This document shows positions 37,152 through 46,511 of a stretch of DNA of 64,000 bases, piece by piece. Source of the stretch: Enterobacter sp. BIGb0383 (GTDB lineage Bacteria > Pseudomonadota > Gammaproteobacteria > Enterobacterales > Enterobacteriaceae). The notes under the pieces were generated by a model, which searched no databases, had not been told where the DNA came from, and was given only the letters and a program-made list of their open reading frames with translations. The position numbers were made by a program, and so were the translations under genes. How positions within the stretch are numbered: position 1 is the first letter of the stretch; every line of letters begins with the position of its first letter. The DNA lies in the NCBI RefSeq assembly GCF_003751845.1, contig NZ_RJKQ01000001.1, forward strand, positions 744,001-808,000, read 5' to 3'.

Positions 37152-39230
37152 TTAGAGGGCCAGACGGCCCAGCTTGCCCAGCTCCCGGCTGATGGCATGT
37201 TCGATATGATGCAGGTGGATCTTTTTACTTTTCTCTTCCGCCGCCAGCACGGCGGCCAGTAGCGCAACGTTGCGAATATTGGCGCCGGTCAGTTCGCTAC
37301 GGGTACCCAGTTGGCTAAAATCGACGTCATCCGCCAGCTTCAACGTCTTCGGCCAGATGGCCTGCCACATCTGCGCCCGCAGCGCGGCATCCGGCCAGGT
37401 AAAGCGGGTAATAAAGGTAAATCGCCGATTAAAGGCGCTGTCGAGATGGTTACGGTTGTTGGTCGCCAGAATGACCAAACCGGGGTAATTTTCCAGACGC
37501 TGCAACAGATACGACACTTCGATATTGGCGTGACGATCGTGGGCATCTTTGGTTTCGCTGCGCTTACCGAACAGGGCATCGGCCTCATCAAAAAACAGCA
37601 CGCCGCTGTCGGCCTGGGCCAGGTCGAAAATACGTGCGAGGTTTTTTTCCGTTTCACCCACGTATTTATTCACCACGTTGGAAAGATCGACCTTGATCAA
37701 ATCCACGGCCAGATGCTGCGCCAGCACTTCCGCCGCCAGGGTTTTCCCGGTCCCTGAATCACCGTAAAACAGTGCGCTGACGCCGGCTTTGCCGCCGGTT
37801 TTGTGGCTGAAGTGTTTTTCCGTGACGCTTTCCCGCAGCCGGATGGTCGCGAGGATCTCCGCCAGTTGCTTGTGCATCGCGGTCGAAATAACGAGATCGT
37901 CGAAAGTGCGTGTTGGCGTAATGCGCTGCGCCAGCTTGCCGAAATTCTTCCGCGTGCGGTGGGCCAGCGCCTGACGTAAATCATCCGGTTTAAGAGATGC
38001 AGTACTGTCCCTGAGCTGGCGGTAATACTCCGCCTCCTGCATTAGCTGCGAAACATCAGCCGGATTAAACGCATAGCGCTGCGCCAGGTTAAACAGCGCC
38101 TGTTTCTCTCCGGCGGCAGGTCTGGGCGACCACGCCTTCTGTAACAGCGCGGCTTTTTCATCAAGCGTGGGCTGCGGCATAGCAATATGCACGCAGGCCA
38201 GTCCGGAAAAGACGGGGACCGTCGCGGCGGCGTCGGCCAGCACAACCACCGGCAGCCGGATCTGCTTCAGCAGCGACGTCAGGGTTTGCAGATAACTATG
38301 CTCCACGGCGGATGGCTGCACGACGTTTTCCAGCAGCAAAACGGCATTATCCAGCAGGGCATCGCGGACAATTCCGATAATCGCCTGCTGCTGCTGCGCC
38401 TCCGGCAGGCTGGCAAGCCCTTCAGCATTGACGCATAACAGGCTACGCCCGTGCTCTGCCAGCAGAGTGGCCAGCGCCCGCTCCCGCCCGTCCTGCTCAT
38501 ACCCCTCCAGGACCACAATGGGGGGAACATCGTCGGCAGGCGTCAGGCAGAGACGGGCAATCGGCTCCACGAGAGCGGCCGGGTACCATGCCGACGCATC
38601 GGTCTCAGCCCGGTGCGTCCAGGCATGGAGTGAGGTCGTCAGCCGATCGTTGCCGCAGAAAAAATGCCATACGGCGATATTCAACGCGTAAGTTGATGGG
38701 GACTTTCTGTTTCCCACGGGCTTGAGCTCTGTCAGCAACTGAAAGCGAAACAGGGGTGATGCCGGATGCAGCGCCGACTGCAGCAGCTGAAACGCAATTT
38801 GCGATGTCGCAAAGAGTCGGGTCAGCAGACTTCGGCTGACGCTTTCCCCCAGCTCACCCTCAGGGAGTCGGGCATAGTGGTCGCTCAGGCGTGGCAATAG
38901 CGCGACCAGCAAAATATCGCGTTCGCCGGGGGTGAGATCGAAAGTATCCACCAGGAACTGCAGCCGCTGCGTCAACACCCTGTCGGCGTCGGGGAGATAA
39001 ACGTCCGCCGTCTGTATCCAGCAGGGGTTTCCCTGCGGGGACTGCAGACGCCGGACAATCTCATCTTCCGGCAAAGAAAAATGTTCCAGACCGGCGGGGA
39101 ATTCCCCCATACGCTGTACATAATCCAGCTGGAACAGCAGATCGATGCGCTCAAGGCAGAGGCAAAAATCTGCCTCGTCGCTCTCGACGACCGGCCGCGA
39201 ATAAACAATATGTTCGGGAGAATAAGGCAT
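37152..39230 (-). CDS. afp15: Afp15/Pvc15-like AAA+ ATPase
   Basis: A 692-residue ATPase. The C-terminal AAA+ module has Walker A YGDSGTGKTLAAE (about 486-500), Walker B GVLFFDEADALFGKR, sensor 1 LVILATNNR and an arginine finger region NRRFTFITRF. The N-terminal ~270 residues are a helical domain of the winged-helix/eCIS ATPase type, and a degenerate AAA-like core lies between (IPPIVVLEGYEQDGRERALA). Pvc15 is needed for assembly and for effector loading in Photorhabdus. It starts only 3 bases after the tape-measure stop. Confidence 0.93.
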   Translation of the reverse strand: MPYSPEHIVYSRPVVESDEADFCLCLERIDLLFQLDYVQRMGEFPAGLEHFSLPEDEIVRRLQSPQGNPCWIQTADVYLPDADRVLTQRLQFLVDTFDLTPGERDILLVALLPRLSDHYARLPEGELGESVSRSLLTRLFATSQIAFQLLQSALHPASPLFRFQLLTELKPVGNRKSPSTYALNIAVWHFFCGNDRLTTSLHAWTHRAETDASAWYPAALVEPIARLCLTPADDVPPIVVLEGYEQDGRERALATLLAEHGRSLLCVNAEGLASLPEAQQQQAIIGIVRDALLDNAVLLLENVVQPSAVEHSYLQTLTSLLKQIRLPVVVLADAAATVPVFSGLACVHIAMPQPTLDEKAALLQKAWSPRPAAGEKQALFNLAQRYAFNPADVSQLMQEAEYYRQLRDSTASLKPDDLRQALAHRTRKNFGKLAQRITPTRTFDDLVISTAMHKQLAEILATIRLRESVTEKHFSHKTGGKAGVSALFYGDSGTGKTLAAEVLAQHLAVDLIKVDLSNVVNKYVGETEKNLARIFDLAQADSGVLFFDEADALFGKRSETKDAHDRHANIEVSYLLQRLENYPGLVILATNNRNHLDSAFNRRFTFITRFTWPDAALRAQMWQAIWPKTLKLADDVDFSQLGTRSELTGANIRNVALLAAVLAAEEKSKKIHLHHIEHAISRELGKLGRLAL

Positions 39231-39233
39231 ATT

Positions 39234-40808
39234 TTATCCTGTCAGATGTGGAAGCGGCCAGAAAAGGGTTAGCGGCTGTTTAAGCCAGGGAAGTGCGGCC
39301 ATGGTCAGCGGCCAGGGCCAGTCGCCCAGCAGATAATCAAAGGCCTCCGGCCACACCTTTATTTGTGGTGGAACGGTGTCATACACCACCTCGCCAGGGC
39401 GCTGTAAAAACAGGCTGCGAATGTCATTTGGCCCCAGCTTTTGCCAGCCCGGCAACTGGCGAGAAACCGCCGTCAGCCAGTCATCCAGCCGCTGTTGCTG
39501 CTGCGGGCTCAGGGGACTGAGTTCCGGCTGTGGCACATCGGGCGCAATCCCGCACAGCAGACGATTTACCGCCAGACGTGACGGCACCGGCTGCTCCTGC
39601 GCCCAGACCAGTCCGTCAAGACAGACTGCCGCCTGCCAGCGGGCAGAGTCGTGGATAAAACGATCCTCCCGGGTCAGTTCCAGCAGGGAGAACAGCTGCG
39701 GCAACAGCGGCCAGAGTATGGCGAGACCGGCATTGCTGACGGACTGTGATTGTGGTGACGGCTGCTGCGACGGTGATTGTCGCGGCTGATGCGATTGTTG
39801 TGCCTGTCGTGACAGCGGCGACTGCTGCGGCTGTTGTGATGGCAGAGCCTGTCGTGACAGCGGCGACTGCTGCGGCTGTTGTGATGACGGTGCCTGTCGT
39901 GACAACGGCGATTGATGCGTCTGTTGTGATGACGGAGCCTGTCGTGACAACGGCGACTGCTGCTGTAAAACCTGTCTGAAATACGTAGAAATGTGCTCTG
40001 CAACGGTCCGTCCCGCGCGCTTAACCACCGCATCGCGCACGGTTCCCTGCTGCCAGAGAGGCAGCAACCAGCGAAAAATTACCGTGGCTGGCGGTATCCG
40101 TGAGCCGGGCCGGGTGGCGCTTTCCAGAACCTGTACCACCAGTTCGGCGGGCACTTCCTCGTCACGAATCGCCTCCGTCAAGGCATTTAACTGGCGACTA
40201 TCCGGGTAATGCTCACTTAACCAGCGTTGCCCCCGGGTATCACTAAGCAGATAAGCCAGCGCCGCGAAAGCCAGCCGACTCTCCGTTGCCCGGCGATAAA
40301 AGGCGGGTGGCGGAGGGGATGGTTCCGGTAATGCCATAAGCAGCATCCGCTTTAGCAACAGCTGAAGCCGGTCCATCTGCCGGAGCAGCAGCAGTGTTCG
40401 CAGCCTGACAGGCTGCAAACAGCACAGTGCCAGCGGATAGACTGCCGCTTCTTCATCAAACCCGGCCAGCAGAATTTCTGGATCGCGGGACTCACCGGGA
40501 GAACGGTTGCCCGCAGAAGAATGCAATTCCGGGCTACCGCTCCCCGCCTCCTTCGATAACGCATCCGCAAAGGCCTGCGCCAGTCGGGCATTAAACTGAG
40601 TATCAAACTGCAGGAATGGAATAGCTCCAAGATTTAATACCAGCTTATTTATGACGACAGGGGTTTTCCAGTAATATTGTTGAAGAATGTTTTTAATATT
40701 TTCAGCGCAAAGATAATGCGAGCGAAGTAATACTTCTCCTCGCGCACAAGAATTAATTGACACTTTAATCTTAATGCTATTTATATGCATGACGTTACTC
40801 ATCTGCAT
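39234..40808 (-). CDS. afp14: Afp14-like tape-measure protein
   Basis: A 524-residue protein of the contractile-injection tape-measure family. The N-terminal signature is visible: HINSIKIKVSI, then VVINKLVLNLGAIPFLQF and the ADALSKEA helix. The middle (284-355) is a Gln/Ser/Pro-rich disordered zone with four perfect-register 15-residue repeats; the C-terminal ~160 residues (GLAILWPLLPQLFSLLELT) are a helical domain repeated from similar segments earlier. In Afp and PVC it controls tube length. The first ATG (40808) is used; an ATG at 40790 is also possible. Confidence 0.83.
   Translation of the reverse strand: MQMSNVMHINSIKIKVSINSCARGEVLLRSHYLCAENIKNILQQYYWKTPVVINKLVLNLGAIPFLQFDTQFNARLAQAFADALSKEAGSGSPELHSSAGNRSPGESRDPEILLAGFDEEAAVYPLALCCLQPVRLRTLLLLRQMDRLQLLLKRMLLMALPEPSPPPPAFYRRATESRLAFAALAYLLSDTRGQRWLSEHYPDSRQLNALTEAIRDEEVPAELVVQVLESATRPGSRIPPATVIFRWLLPLWQQGTVRDAVVKRAGRTVAEHISTYFRQVLQQQSPLSRQAPSSQQTHQSPLSRQAPSSQQPQQSPLSRQALPSQQPQQSPLSRQAQQSHQPRQSPSQQPSPQSQSVSNAGLAILWPLLPQLFSLLELTREDRFIHDSARWQAAVCLDGLVWAQEQPVPSRLAVNRLLCGIAPDVPQPELSPLSPQQQQRLDDWLTAVSRQLPGWQKLGPNDIRSLFLQRPGEVVYDTVPPQIKVWPEAFDYLLGDWPWPLTMAALPWLKQPLTLFWPLPHLTG
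39780..39959 (-). repeat. 45-bp tandem repeat (4 copies) in the tape-measure gene
   Basis: Four consecutive units of exactly 45 bases encode QSPLSRQAPSSQQTH, QSPLSRQAPSSQQPQ, QSPLSRQALPSQQPQ and QSPLSRQAQQSHQPR (residues 284-343); a decayed fifth copy follows. Because the unit is a multiple of three, copy-number change keeps the frame. Confidence 0.9.
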
Positions 40809-40817
40809 CTGGGTAAG

Positions 40818-42059
40818 TTACAGCTTCATAATAAATGCAAGAGCGAAATAAACTGGAACAATATCGACGGAAGTCATCTCTCCTGAAAACGTTCCCGTGT
40901 GGCTATGCTTATCGCCGTTACCTGCATAACCTATTGTATTCGCCGCTGAGTTTCCACCTGGTATATCACCTGATTTTTGTAGTTCAGGATAATAGTTATC
41001 ACCAAGAGAACTAGAACTATAACTCCTTACTATAGCATGATTATGCGATGGCATTTCATTAACAGTCAAAGCATGCCCACCGATATTAACAGAACCTTGC
41101 GGGGTAAAGCTCGCCGTATTATATCCACCCGATGAGGACTCAAGATTACTCGCCCCCCTGATGAATTTATCTCGCAAATCCGGCGTACCATTTTCCCCAT
41201 TACATAATGCCCAGCCATCCGGAACGGCACTTCCGGAAAACATAGTAATCATCCCTTTTGGGATAACGGCGGATATATCCACACTTACGCCTGATGAGTC
41301 CACGGTAATACCAGAGCCTGCCTTGACACGGATGGAATCATTATCCACGGCAATCCCGTCGCCTGCACCTACGCAGATACCATTAGATTTATAGACCAGC
41401 CCGGAACCCAGATCGGTCTCCAGGCGGTTATTTTTAAAAATAAGCGGAGCGAAATCAGGATCGCTATAATCCGAATCTAATTTAAGCTGTAAAACATTAT
41501 CAGCATCGAATTCAATACCGGTCCCTGTTTTAATGCTAATTCCATCCTCATCTGCGGTAACCCCTGAACCCGCCTTGATCTTAACGGCAACACCCTTGTC
41601 GCTTACGGTAATCCCCGTGTCAGCTTTTACACCTAATCCAGAAGAGTCCTGCACCAGACCATTGTCAAGATCGACAACAATCTGATTGGTATCTGTATTC
41701 ACCATAACAGGGCTACAACCAACAGGGTCATTTTTAAAATTATATGATGTAATATCAGGCTCCAGCAGTCCGGAGTCGCTGATCCTCATCCCCTGACCTG
41801 CACGAGTCTGCCCTGAAGCCAACCCCGCAGCGCTGGCACCGGCATTCGCCATATCAATCAGATCGGCAAAATCACTCTGCAGTGGAATACTCCCGGCCTT
41901 AAAGCGCAACTTTAGCGCATCCGCCGTGGGGAGATCGCTCTGCGTCAGTACGCTTGCCTGTGTCAATACCGTTTTTTTAACCGCCGTTGTTTTCGCTTTC
42001 GTTACCGTGCTTTTTTTCGCTTTGCTTACGGTTGTTTTTTTATCGTTGCTGTCAGCCAT
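40818..42059 (-). CDS. afp13: Afp13-like tail fibre 2 with adenovirus-type shaft repeats
   Basis: A 413-residue fibre. The first ~35 residues are Lys/Thr/Ala-rich. Residues 43-75 (LPTADALKLRFKAGSIPLQSDFADLIDMAN) are the conserved attachment segment shared with the other fibre. From about 115 to 265 there are repeats of the type GSGVTADEDGISIKTGTGIEF, like the triple beta-spiral shaft of adenovirus fibres, as described for Afp13. A phage tail-collar domain (PKGMITMFSGSAVPDGWALC) and a His-rich tip end in YFALAFIMKL. AGGAATAAA precedes the ATG. Confidence 0.85.
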   Translation of the reverse strand: MADSNDKKTTVSKAKKSTVTKAKTTAVKKTVLTQASVLTQSDLPTADALKLRFKAGSIPLQSDFADLIDMANAGASAAGLASGQTRAGQGMRISDSGLLEPDITSYNFKNDPVGCSPVMVNTDTNQIVVDLDNGLVQDSSGLGVKADTGITVSDKGVAVKIKAGSGVTADEDGISIKTGTGIEFDADNVLQLKLDSDYSDPDFAPLIFKNNRLETDLGSGLVYKSNGICVGAGDGIAVDNDSIRVKAGSGITVDSSGVSVDISAVIPKGMITMFSGSAVPDGWALCNGENGTPDLRDKFIRGASNLESSSGGYNTASFTPQGSVNIGGHALTVNEMPSHNHAIVRSYSSSSLGDNYYPELQKSGDIPGGNSAANTIGYAGNGDKHSHTGTFSGEMTSVDIVPVYFALAFIMKL

Positions 42060-42247
42060 TTTATTCCTCCGGATGGATTTTTTCTTAAACTGGTTAATCG
42101 TTATTCTTTCCTTAAAAACAGACTAACGCAATTTAAAAAACGCAAATAGAATACAGGAAAAATTCAACACTATAGAATTTCACTCTAACAGAACTCTATA
42201 TGTCATTAACCATAAATTAATAATTCATAGCTTTAATGGCCAAGTAT

Positions 42248-43555
42248 TTACAACTTCATGATAAAAGCCAAAATATAATAAGCTGGAAGTGCAGTAAAAG
42301 TATGAGCATGAGTTCCTACTGAAGCCGTGGCATTGTGCGTATGCTTTTCCGAAGCACCTCCAACAGCATCAATCAATTCTCTTCTTGGCGGACTGTTTTC
42401 ATTCCCTACGGTAATTGATGTCGTACCTCCATCGGGGTTACCAGTATTCCATGTGTATCTTACATTATGTGAGTGTGGAGGAAGTTGGCTGGCCGTGAGT
42501 GCAGTACCAGCAATATCTATACTAATCTCACCTGGAGACTGTTGGTCGGTTGATACTTTGTAACTTTTCGAATCATCGCTGCCATCCAATGAAACTCCTC
42601 CGCTTTTTCCAGATTGTGTAAAGTCACCTCCGAGAATAAAACGGTCTACTAAGTTTGGCGTACCACCTTCCCCATTACATAATGCCCAGCCAGCCGGAAC
42701 GTTACTTCCTGAGAACATGCTGATTAACCCCTGGGGAATGATCATATTACTCCCGACGCAGGTAAACCTCACCGTCATTCGAGATAGAATTTCACCAACA
42801 GGATCGTTGTCAACATCTGAAATTAGATTAACCGTCAGAACGAGAGGATCGATAAATAACGTACAATTGCTAAAGTCGTCCTCGGTGGTATCGAGTCTAA
42901 ATTCATAATAAAAGCTATAGGTATCATACCCCATTGAAACGTATTCAAAAGGCTGCCAGGACAAATTTACCCCCACCTTTTTACGACCAACGATAGTGAC
43001 CGTTGTTCTTTTTTTCTGTCCAGATGAATCAATTTTGACTGCCGGACATAAAAAGTGCGTTGAGTCTCCGTTCAATTTAGCAACAGCCTGAGTCGGCCCT
43101 GTATCGGTGTCAACGGCAAGGAGCGCTATTTTATCATGCAATTCAACGCCAAAAAAATGCTCCGGCGCTATAATAGTATCTGCTGTTGAACCTGGTGAAA
43201 CATCATAAACAATGCTGTATTCATGTGTTAAATCCTGCTGCAAACGCCCCTGACTGTCCTTTACCAGCCCCCACCCGGTCCCGTTGTCACCCACCGCCTG
43301 ACGGCCAATATTCGCCATATCAATCAGATCGGCAAAATCACTCTGCAGTGGAATGCTCCCCGCCTTAAAACGCCCTTTTAGCGCATCCGCCGTGGGCAGA
43401 TCGCTTCCTGCCAGCACCGCCGTCTCCGCTTTTACTATCGCCGTTTTCTTCACTGCAATGGCGGTTTTTTTTACTGCCTCCGCAGCGCTTTTTTCCGCGT
43501 TGCTGATGCTTCCCTTTGGCTTAGAAGTGGTTTTATTACTTTTGCTGTCGGCCAT
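42248..43555 (-). CDS. Afp13-like tail fibre 1 with beta-sandwich centre
   Basis: A 435-residue fibre paralogous to the next gene at both ends: the attachment segment (FKAGSIPLQSDFADLIDMAN, about 56-75) is identical and the collar/C-terminus (PQGLISMFSGSNVPAGWALC ... YILAFIMKL) is close. The centre (about 110-270) is unrelated, with alternating hydrophobic strands (VGVNLSWQPFEYVSMGYDTY) and no shaft repeats. The N-terminus is again Lys/Ala-rich. CGGAG lies upstream of the ATG. A 188-base AT-rich gap separates it from fibre 2 and may carry a promoter. Confidence 0.83.
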   Translation of the reverse strand: MADSKSNKTTSKPKGSISNAEKSAAEAVKKTAIAVKKTAIVKAETAVLAGSDLPTADALKGRFKAGSIPLQSDFADLIDMANIGRQAVGDNGTGWGLVKDSQGRLQQDLTHEYSIVYDVSPGSTADTIIAPEHFFGVELHDKIALLAVDTDTGPTQAVAKLNGDSTHFLCPAVKIDSSGQKKRTTVTIVGRKKVGVNLSWQPFEYVSMGYDTYSFYYEFRLDTTEDDFSNCTLFIDPLVLTVNLISDVDNDPVGEILSRMTVRFTCVGSNMIIPQGLISMFSGSNVPAGWALCNGEGGTPNLVDRFILGGDFTQSGKSGGVSLDGSDDSKSYKVSTDQQSPGEISIDIAGTALTASQLPPHSHNVRYTWNTGNPDGGTTSITVGNENSPPRRELIDAVGGASEKHTHNATASVGTHAHTFTALPAYYILAFIMKL

Positions 43556-43588
43556 CTTTTTTCTCCGAATCAGTTATTCAGTGTTCAG

Positions 43589-46495
43589 TCAGGCAGTAAC
43601 ATCCTGCGGCACATAAAGCAGTTCTTGATCGAGGATAATATCGGTATGCCATTCAGTGCCATCGTCCCCCAGCACCGAGGTGCGCTGGGCCTCGGTGGCG
43701 ATACGCATCAGGCCAATACCCAGCTGCGCCACCGGCAGATGGCCGAGCGTCAACATCTGCATAATGGCGAAGGCGTCATCGCCTAAGGGAATACCGTTGT
43801 TTTGCCAGCGCTTATAGGTGGCAGCAAAATTTTTAAACTCCGGCTCGCTAAGCCAGACATTGAGCAGCGACACGTGGGCGGGGAACTCCGCCATAATGGT
43901 TTGCTGGAGCCAGGTCAGGAGCATAGCGGGGTCGATATTGCTGGCCTCCACCATACTGCGGTTATGGACGATGCTGACCACAAAGGAAAAACGATCCTCG
44001 AAGGCGTAGGCCGCCGTATCGAAATTCCACTGAAAACGCCAGGCCTCTTCCGCCGAAGGGAAATCGTCTCCGCCCGCCTCTTGTTCAATCAGCAGGGTGC
44101 AGGCAATGTTGTCCACGGCTTTGATGGTGGCCTCAATCAGCCAGTCACCGTCAGCGTCCACGGAAGCGACTTTGCTGACGGCCGGTGTATCGGGCAGGGA
44201 CGCCAGGCCAGCCGGGCGAATGGTTATTGTATCGCCCACGGCCACCATGGAAGGGAAAGGACTCTGGGCGCTGCTGACCAGTAAACGCTGGTTCGCATTG
44301 TCGGGCTGGAGAGCGGCATCGGCGTAGTTCAGGCGATAATCCATATCCTGTAGCCAGATACTGCTGTTCTGCCAGCGCAAATTCTTCGCATTCCAGGCAC
44401 TTTGCAGGCGATCCAGGTCATTCACCAGCTGCTGGCTATTTTCCGTGCTGAACATAACGGTATCGCCATCGGTGTCGATGACCAGCTGCTGGCCGACCAC
44501 CAGCCGGCTGTCCCCCTCGATCGCAATAAGGTCAATCAGCTGCCCTTTGGCAATTTTTCCGGCGCTGCCCGCCTTGTTTAGCTTCACTATCGGCTTTGTA
44601 TCAGAAATAAAATCATCCGGCGTCTGCTCCGCGTCATAGCCCGCGTCCGGCGTCTGGGGCAGCAGCTGGCGGTGTTCAATAACGTAGAACGGCAGTTTGC
44701 CGAGATCCGGATTATCGGCAAAACACTCGCTGTTCAGACCGATACGCGCGGCGATACGTTTTTGTAACGCAGAAACTTTATCGATGCGGATATTGGTGCG
44801 GTCATAGCCCAGCTCGGGCTGCTGCGCCAAAAACGCACGCTGGGTGGCGAGAAAATCCGCCATATCCAGGGTCAGCGGCCGGGCCGCCCGACTGGTACCG
44901 AAGTAACCGAGCAGGTACTGAATAAAATCTAATTCGCGGGCAAAATTAGCGTCCGGCGTGGCGGGGATCACGGCGGCATCCTGCTGCTGTAACGTGGTCA
45001 GGGCGCTGGCATACGACTGATGCACCTGCTGGCCGACCGAATCGGCGGCATAAGGCCAGCGGGTGCCGCGGATGGCGTTCAGTTTATCCCTGTCGGTAAA
45101 CCCCAGAAGCCGGGGCAGCGCGGCCAGTTCCGCACAGCCGTCCGCCAGTTGCTGATCGGCGGGCAGCAGGAACTGATGCAGCTCGCGAACCGTGTTATCA
45201 ATCACCCCATCCGGCTGCTGGAGTTGGTAGCACTCTGGCAGCCGGTCGCCCACCGGGGTATAGGCCGCCAAATCGCGCTCCTTGCCGGCTGGTAAAGTGA
45301 CTGGCGTGGTCTGGATCAGCGGCGTTGTAGAAAACGCGTTCAGAACCGCATCGCTGTCCGCACGCTGGTAAATCCCGCCTTTGACGATCAGGGTAAGCGG
45401 GCTGCTGGCGGAAGCCAACAGCGTCAGAGGGTCATCACCCCAGAGCTGGGGGAAATAACCGCTGGCAACCTGCCACGACCAGCTGTCTCCGCTGACGGCG
45501 GTCATCTCCCCGGGCAACTCGCCGGGCGAGAAACTGCTGATACTGGTTACACCCGCAATACTCTGCAGCCGGTTAAACAGCTGGCTCAGATTAAGCGTTA
45601 TTCCGTCTGCCGAAATTAACGACGGCGATGCCTGCTGCCAGCCATACTGCAAAAGCGGGCCTTCAAATATCGCCTCGCTGCTGTACCCCGCCTTCTGCAG
45701 CTGAGAGGTGGTCTGCCGGGTAGCCGTTGGCAGCAGCAGTTCCTCGATAGTCTGATAAATCTGCGCCACTACCGGGTTAACGTCGTTAATATCTTCCGCC
45801 AGCTCAATGGTAAACTGCGGGCTAAAGGTCACCGGCTGAAGCCAGATAATGCGTGACACAGACTCGCCAAGATTACGGTGATTGGTCAGAAAATCCGCCA
45901 GGTACTGGTCAACTTTGGTCTTGCCACTGGGATTCAGAACCCCAATCAGGCGGGTTGGCAGAAGATAGAGCCAGTAATTCCCGCGCAGGAGCATCTGTTT
46001 TTTGTCATCACTGCTCACATCATCGGGTTCGGTAAAGCTGTATTCCCGCGTTTGCGCGTCATACCACCAGTGGAGACGGTTGGCTTCCGGCTCCCGAATC
46101 AGACAAGCGTCGCGGAACAAAAAGTCAGGCGCGCAATCCGCATCAAGCTCCAGATCGGGAACGTCGTTGCTGTGCAAATCCCGCAGCGCCCGGCGGTAAT
46201 CCTCTGGCGTCACCGTGGTACAGGTCAGGACGTGATCCGGCCCGAACAGCAGCGGAAAGAGCGTATTCTGCCCTTTGAGGGTCAGCAGATCGTTCAGCGA
46301 GAGCGACGCGCGATAGCTGAGATCGGAACAGTTCCATGTCACGGCCTGCAGCAGGGTAATACCGGGATCGTGATCGCCGGTATCGGTCCAGATCTCACTG
46401 CTAAGGGCGGTAATCGCCGTGGTGACCTGCGGCCAGAGCGTATCAAACGCAATATCGTCTTTGACCTGCGTAAAGAGCGCGTTTTCTTTAGACAT
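43589..46495 (-). CDS. afp12: Afp12-like baseplate wedge protein
   Basis: A 968-residue protein. The N-terminus (FTQVKDDIAFDTLWPQVTTAITALSSEIWTDTGDHDPGITLLQA region) is characteristic of Afp12/Pvc12 baseplate components, which pair with Afp11 in the wedges. The middle is beta-rich; the C-terminal section ends with a VPQDV tail. ACGGAG precedes the ATG. It follows Afp11 by 16 bases and is the last baseplate gene before the fibres. Confidence 0.88.
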   Translation of the reverse strand: MSKENALFTQVKDDIAFDTLWPQVTTAITALSSEIWTDTGDHDPGITLLQAVTWNCSDLSYRASLSLNDLLTLKGQNTLFPLLFGPDHVLTCTTVTPEDYRRALRDLHSNDVPDLELDADCAPDFLFRDACLIREPEANRLHWWYDAQTREYSFTEPDDVSSDDKKQMLLRGNYWLYLLPTRLIGVLNPSGKTKVDQYLADFLTNHRNLGESVSRIIWLQPVTFSPQFTIELAEDINDVNPVVAQIYQTIEELLLPTATRQTTSQLQKAGYSSEAIFEGPLLQYGWQQASPSLISADGITLNLSQLFNRLQSIAGVTSISSFSPGELPGEMTAVSGDSWSWQVASGYFPQLWGDDPLTLLASASSPLTLIVKGGIYQRADSDAVLNAFSTTPLIQTTPVTLPAGKERDLAAYTPVGDRLPECYQLQQPDGVIDNTVRELHQFLLPADQQLADGCAELAALPRLLGFTDRDKLNAIRGTRWPYAADSVGQQVHQSYASALTTLQQQDAAVIPATPDANFARELDFIQYLLGYFGTSRAARPLTLDMADFLATQRAFLAQQPELGYDRTNIRIDKVSALQKRIAARIGLNSECFADNPDLGKLPFYVIEHRQLLPQTPDAGYDAEQTPDDFISDTKPIVKLNKAGSAGKIAKGQLIDLIAIEGDSRLVVGQQLVIDTDGDTVMFSTENSQQLVNDLDRLQSAWNAKNLRWQNSSIWLQDMDYRLNYADAALQPDNANQRLLVSSAQSPFPSMVAVGDTITIRPAGLASLPDTPAVSKVASVDADGDWLIEATIKAVDNIACTLLIEQEAGGDDFPSAEEAWRFQWNFDTAAYAFEDRFSFVVSIVHNRSMVEASNIDPAMLLTWLQQTIMAEFPAHVSLLNVWLSEPEFKNFAATYKRWQNNGIPLGDDAFAIMQMLTLGHLPVAQLGIGLMRIATEAQRTSVLGDDGTEWHTDIILDQELLYVPQDVTA

Positions 46496-46511
46496 AAATA
46501 CTCCGTTCAGG

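Noticed and set aside
39740-39965. Possible CRISPR-like repeat block
   Set aside because: The units are contiguous, 45 bases long with no spacers, and encode an in-frame protein repeat in the tape-measure gene.
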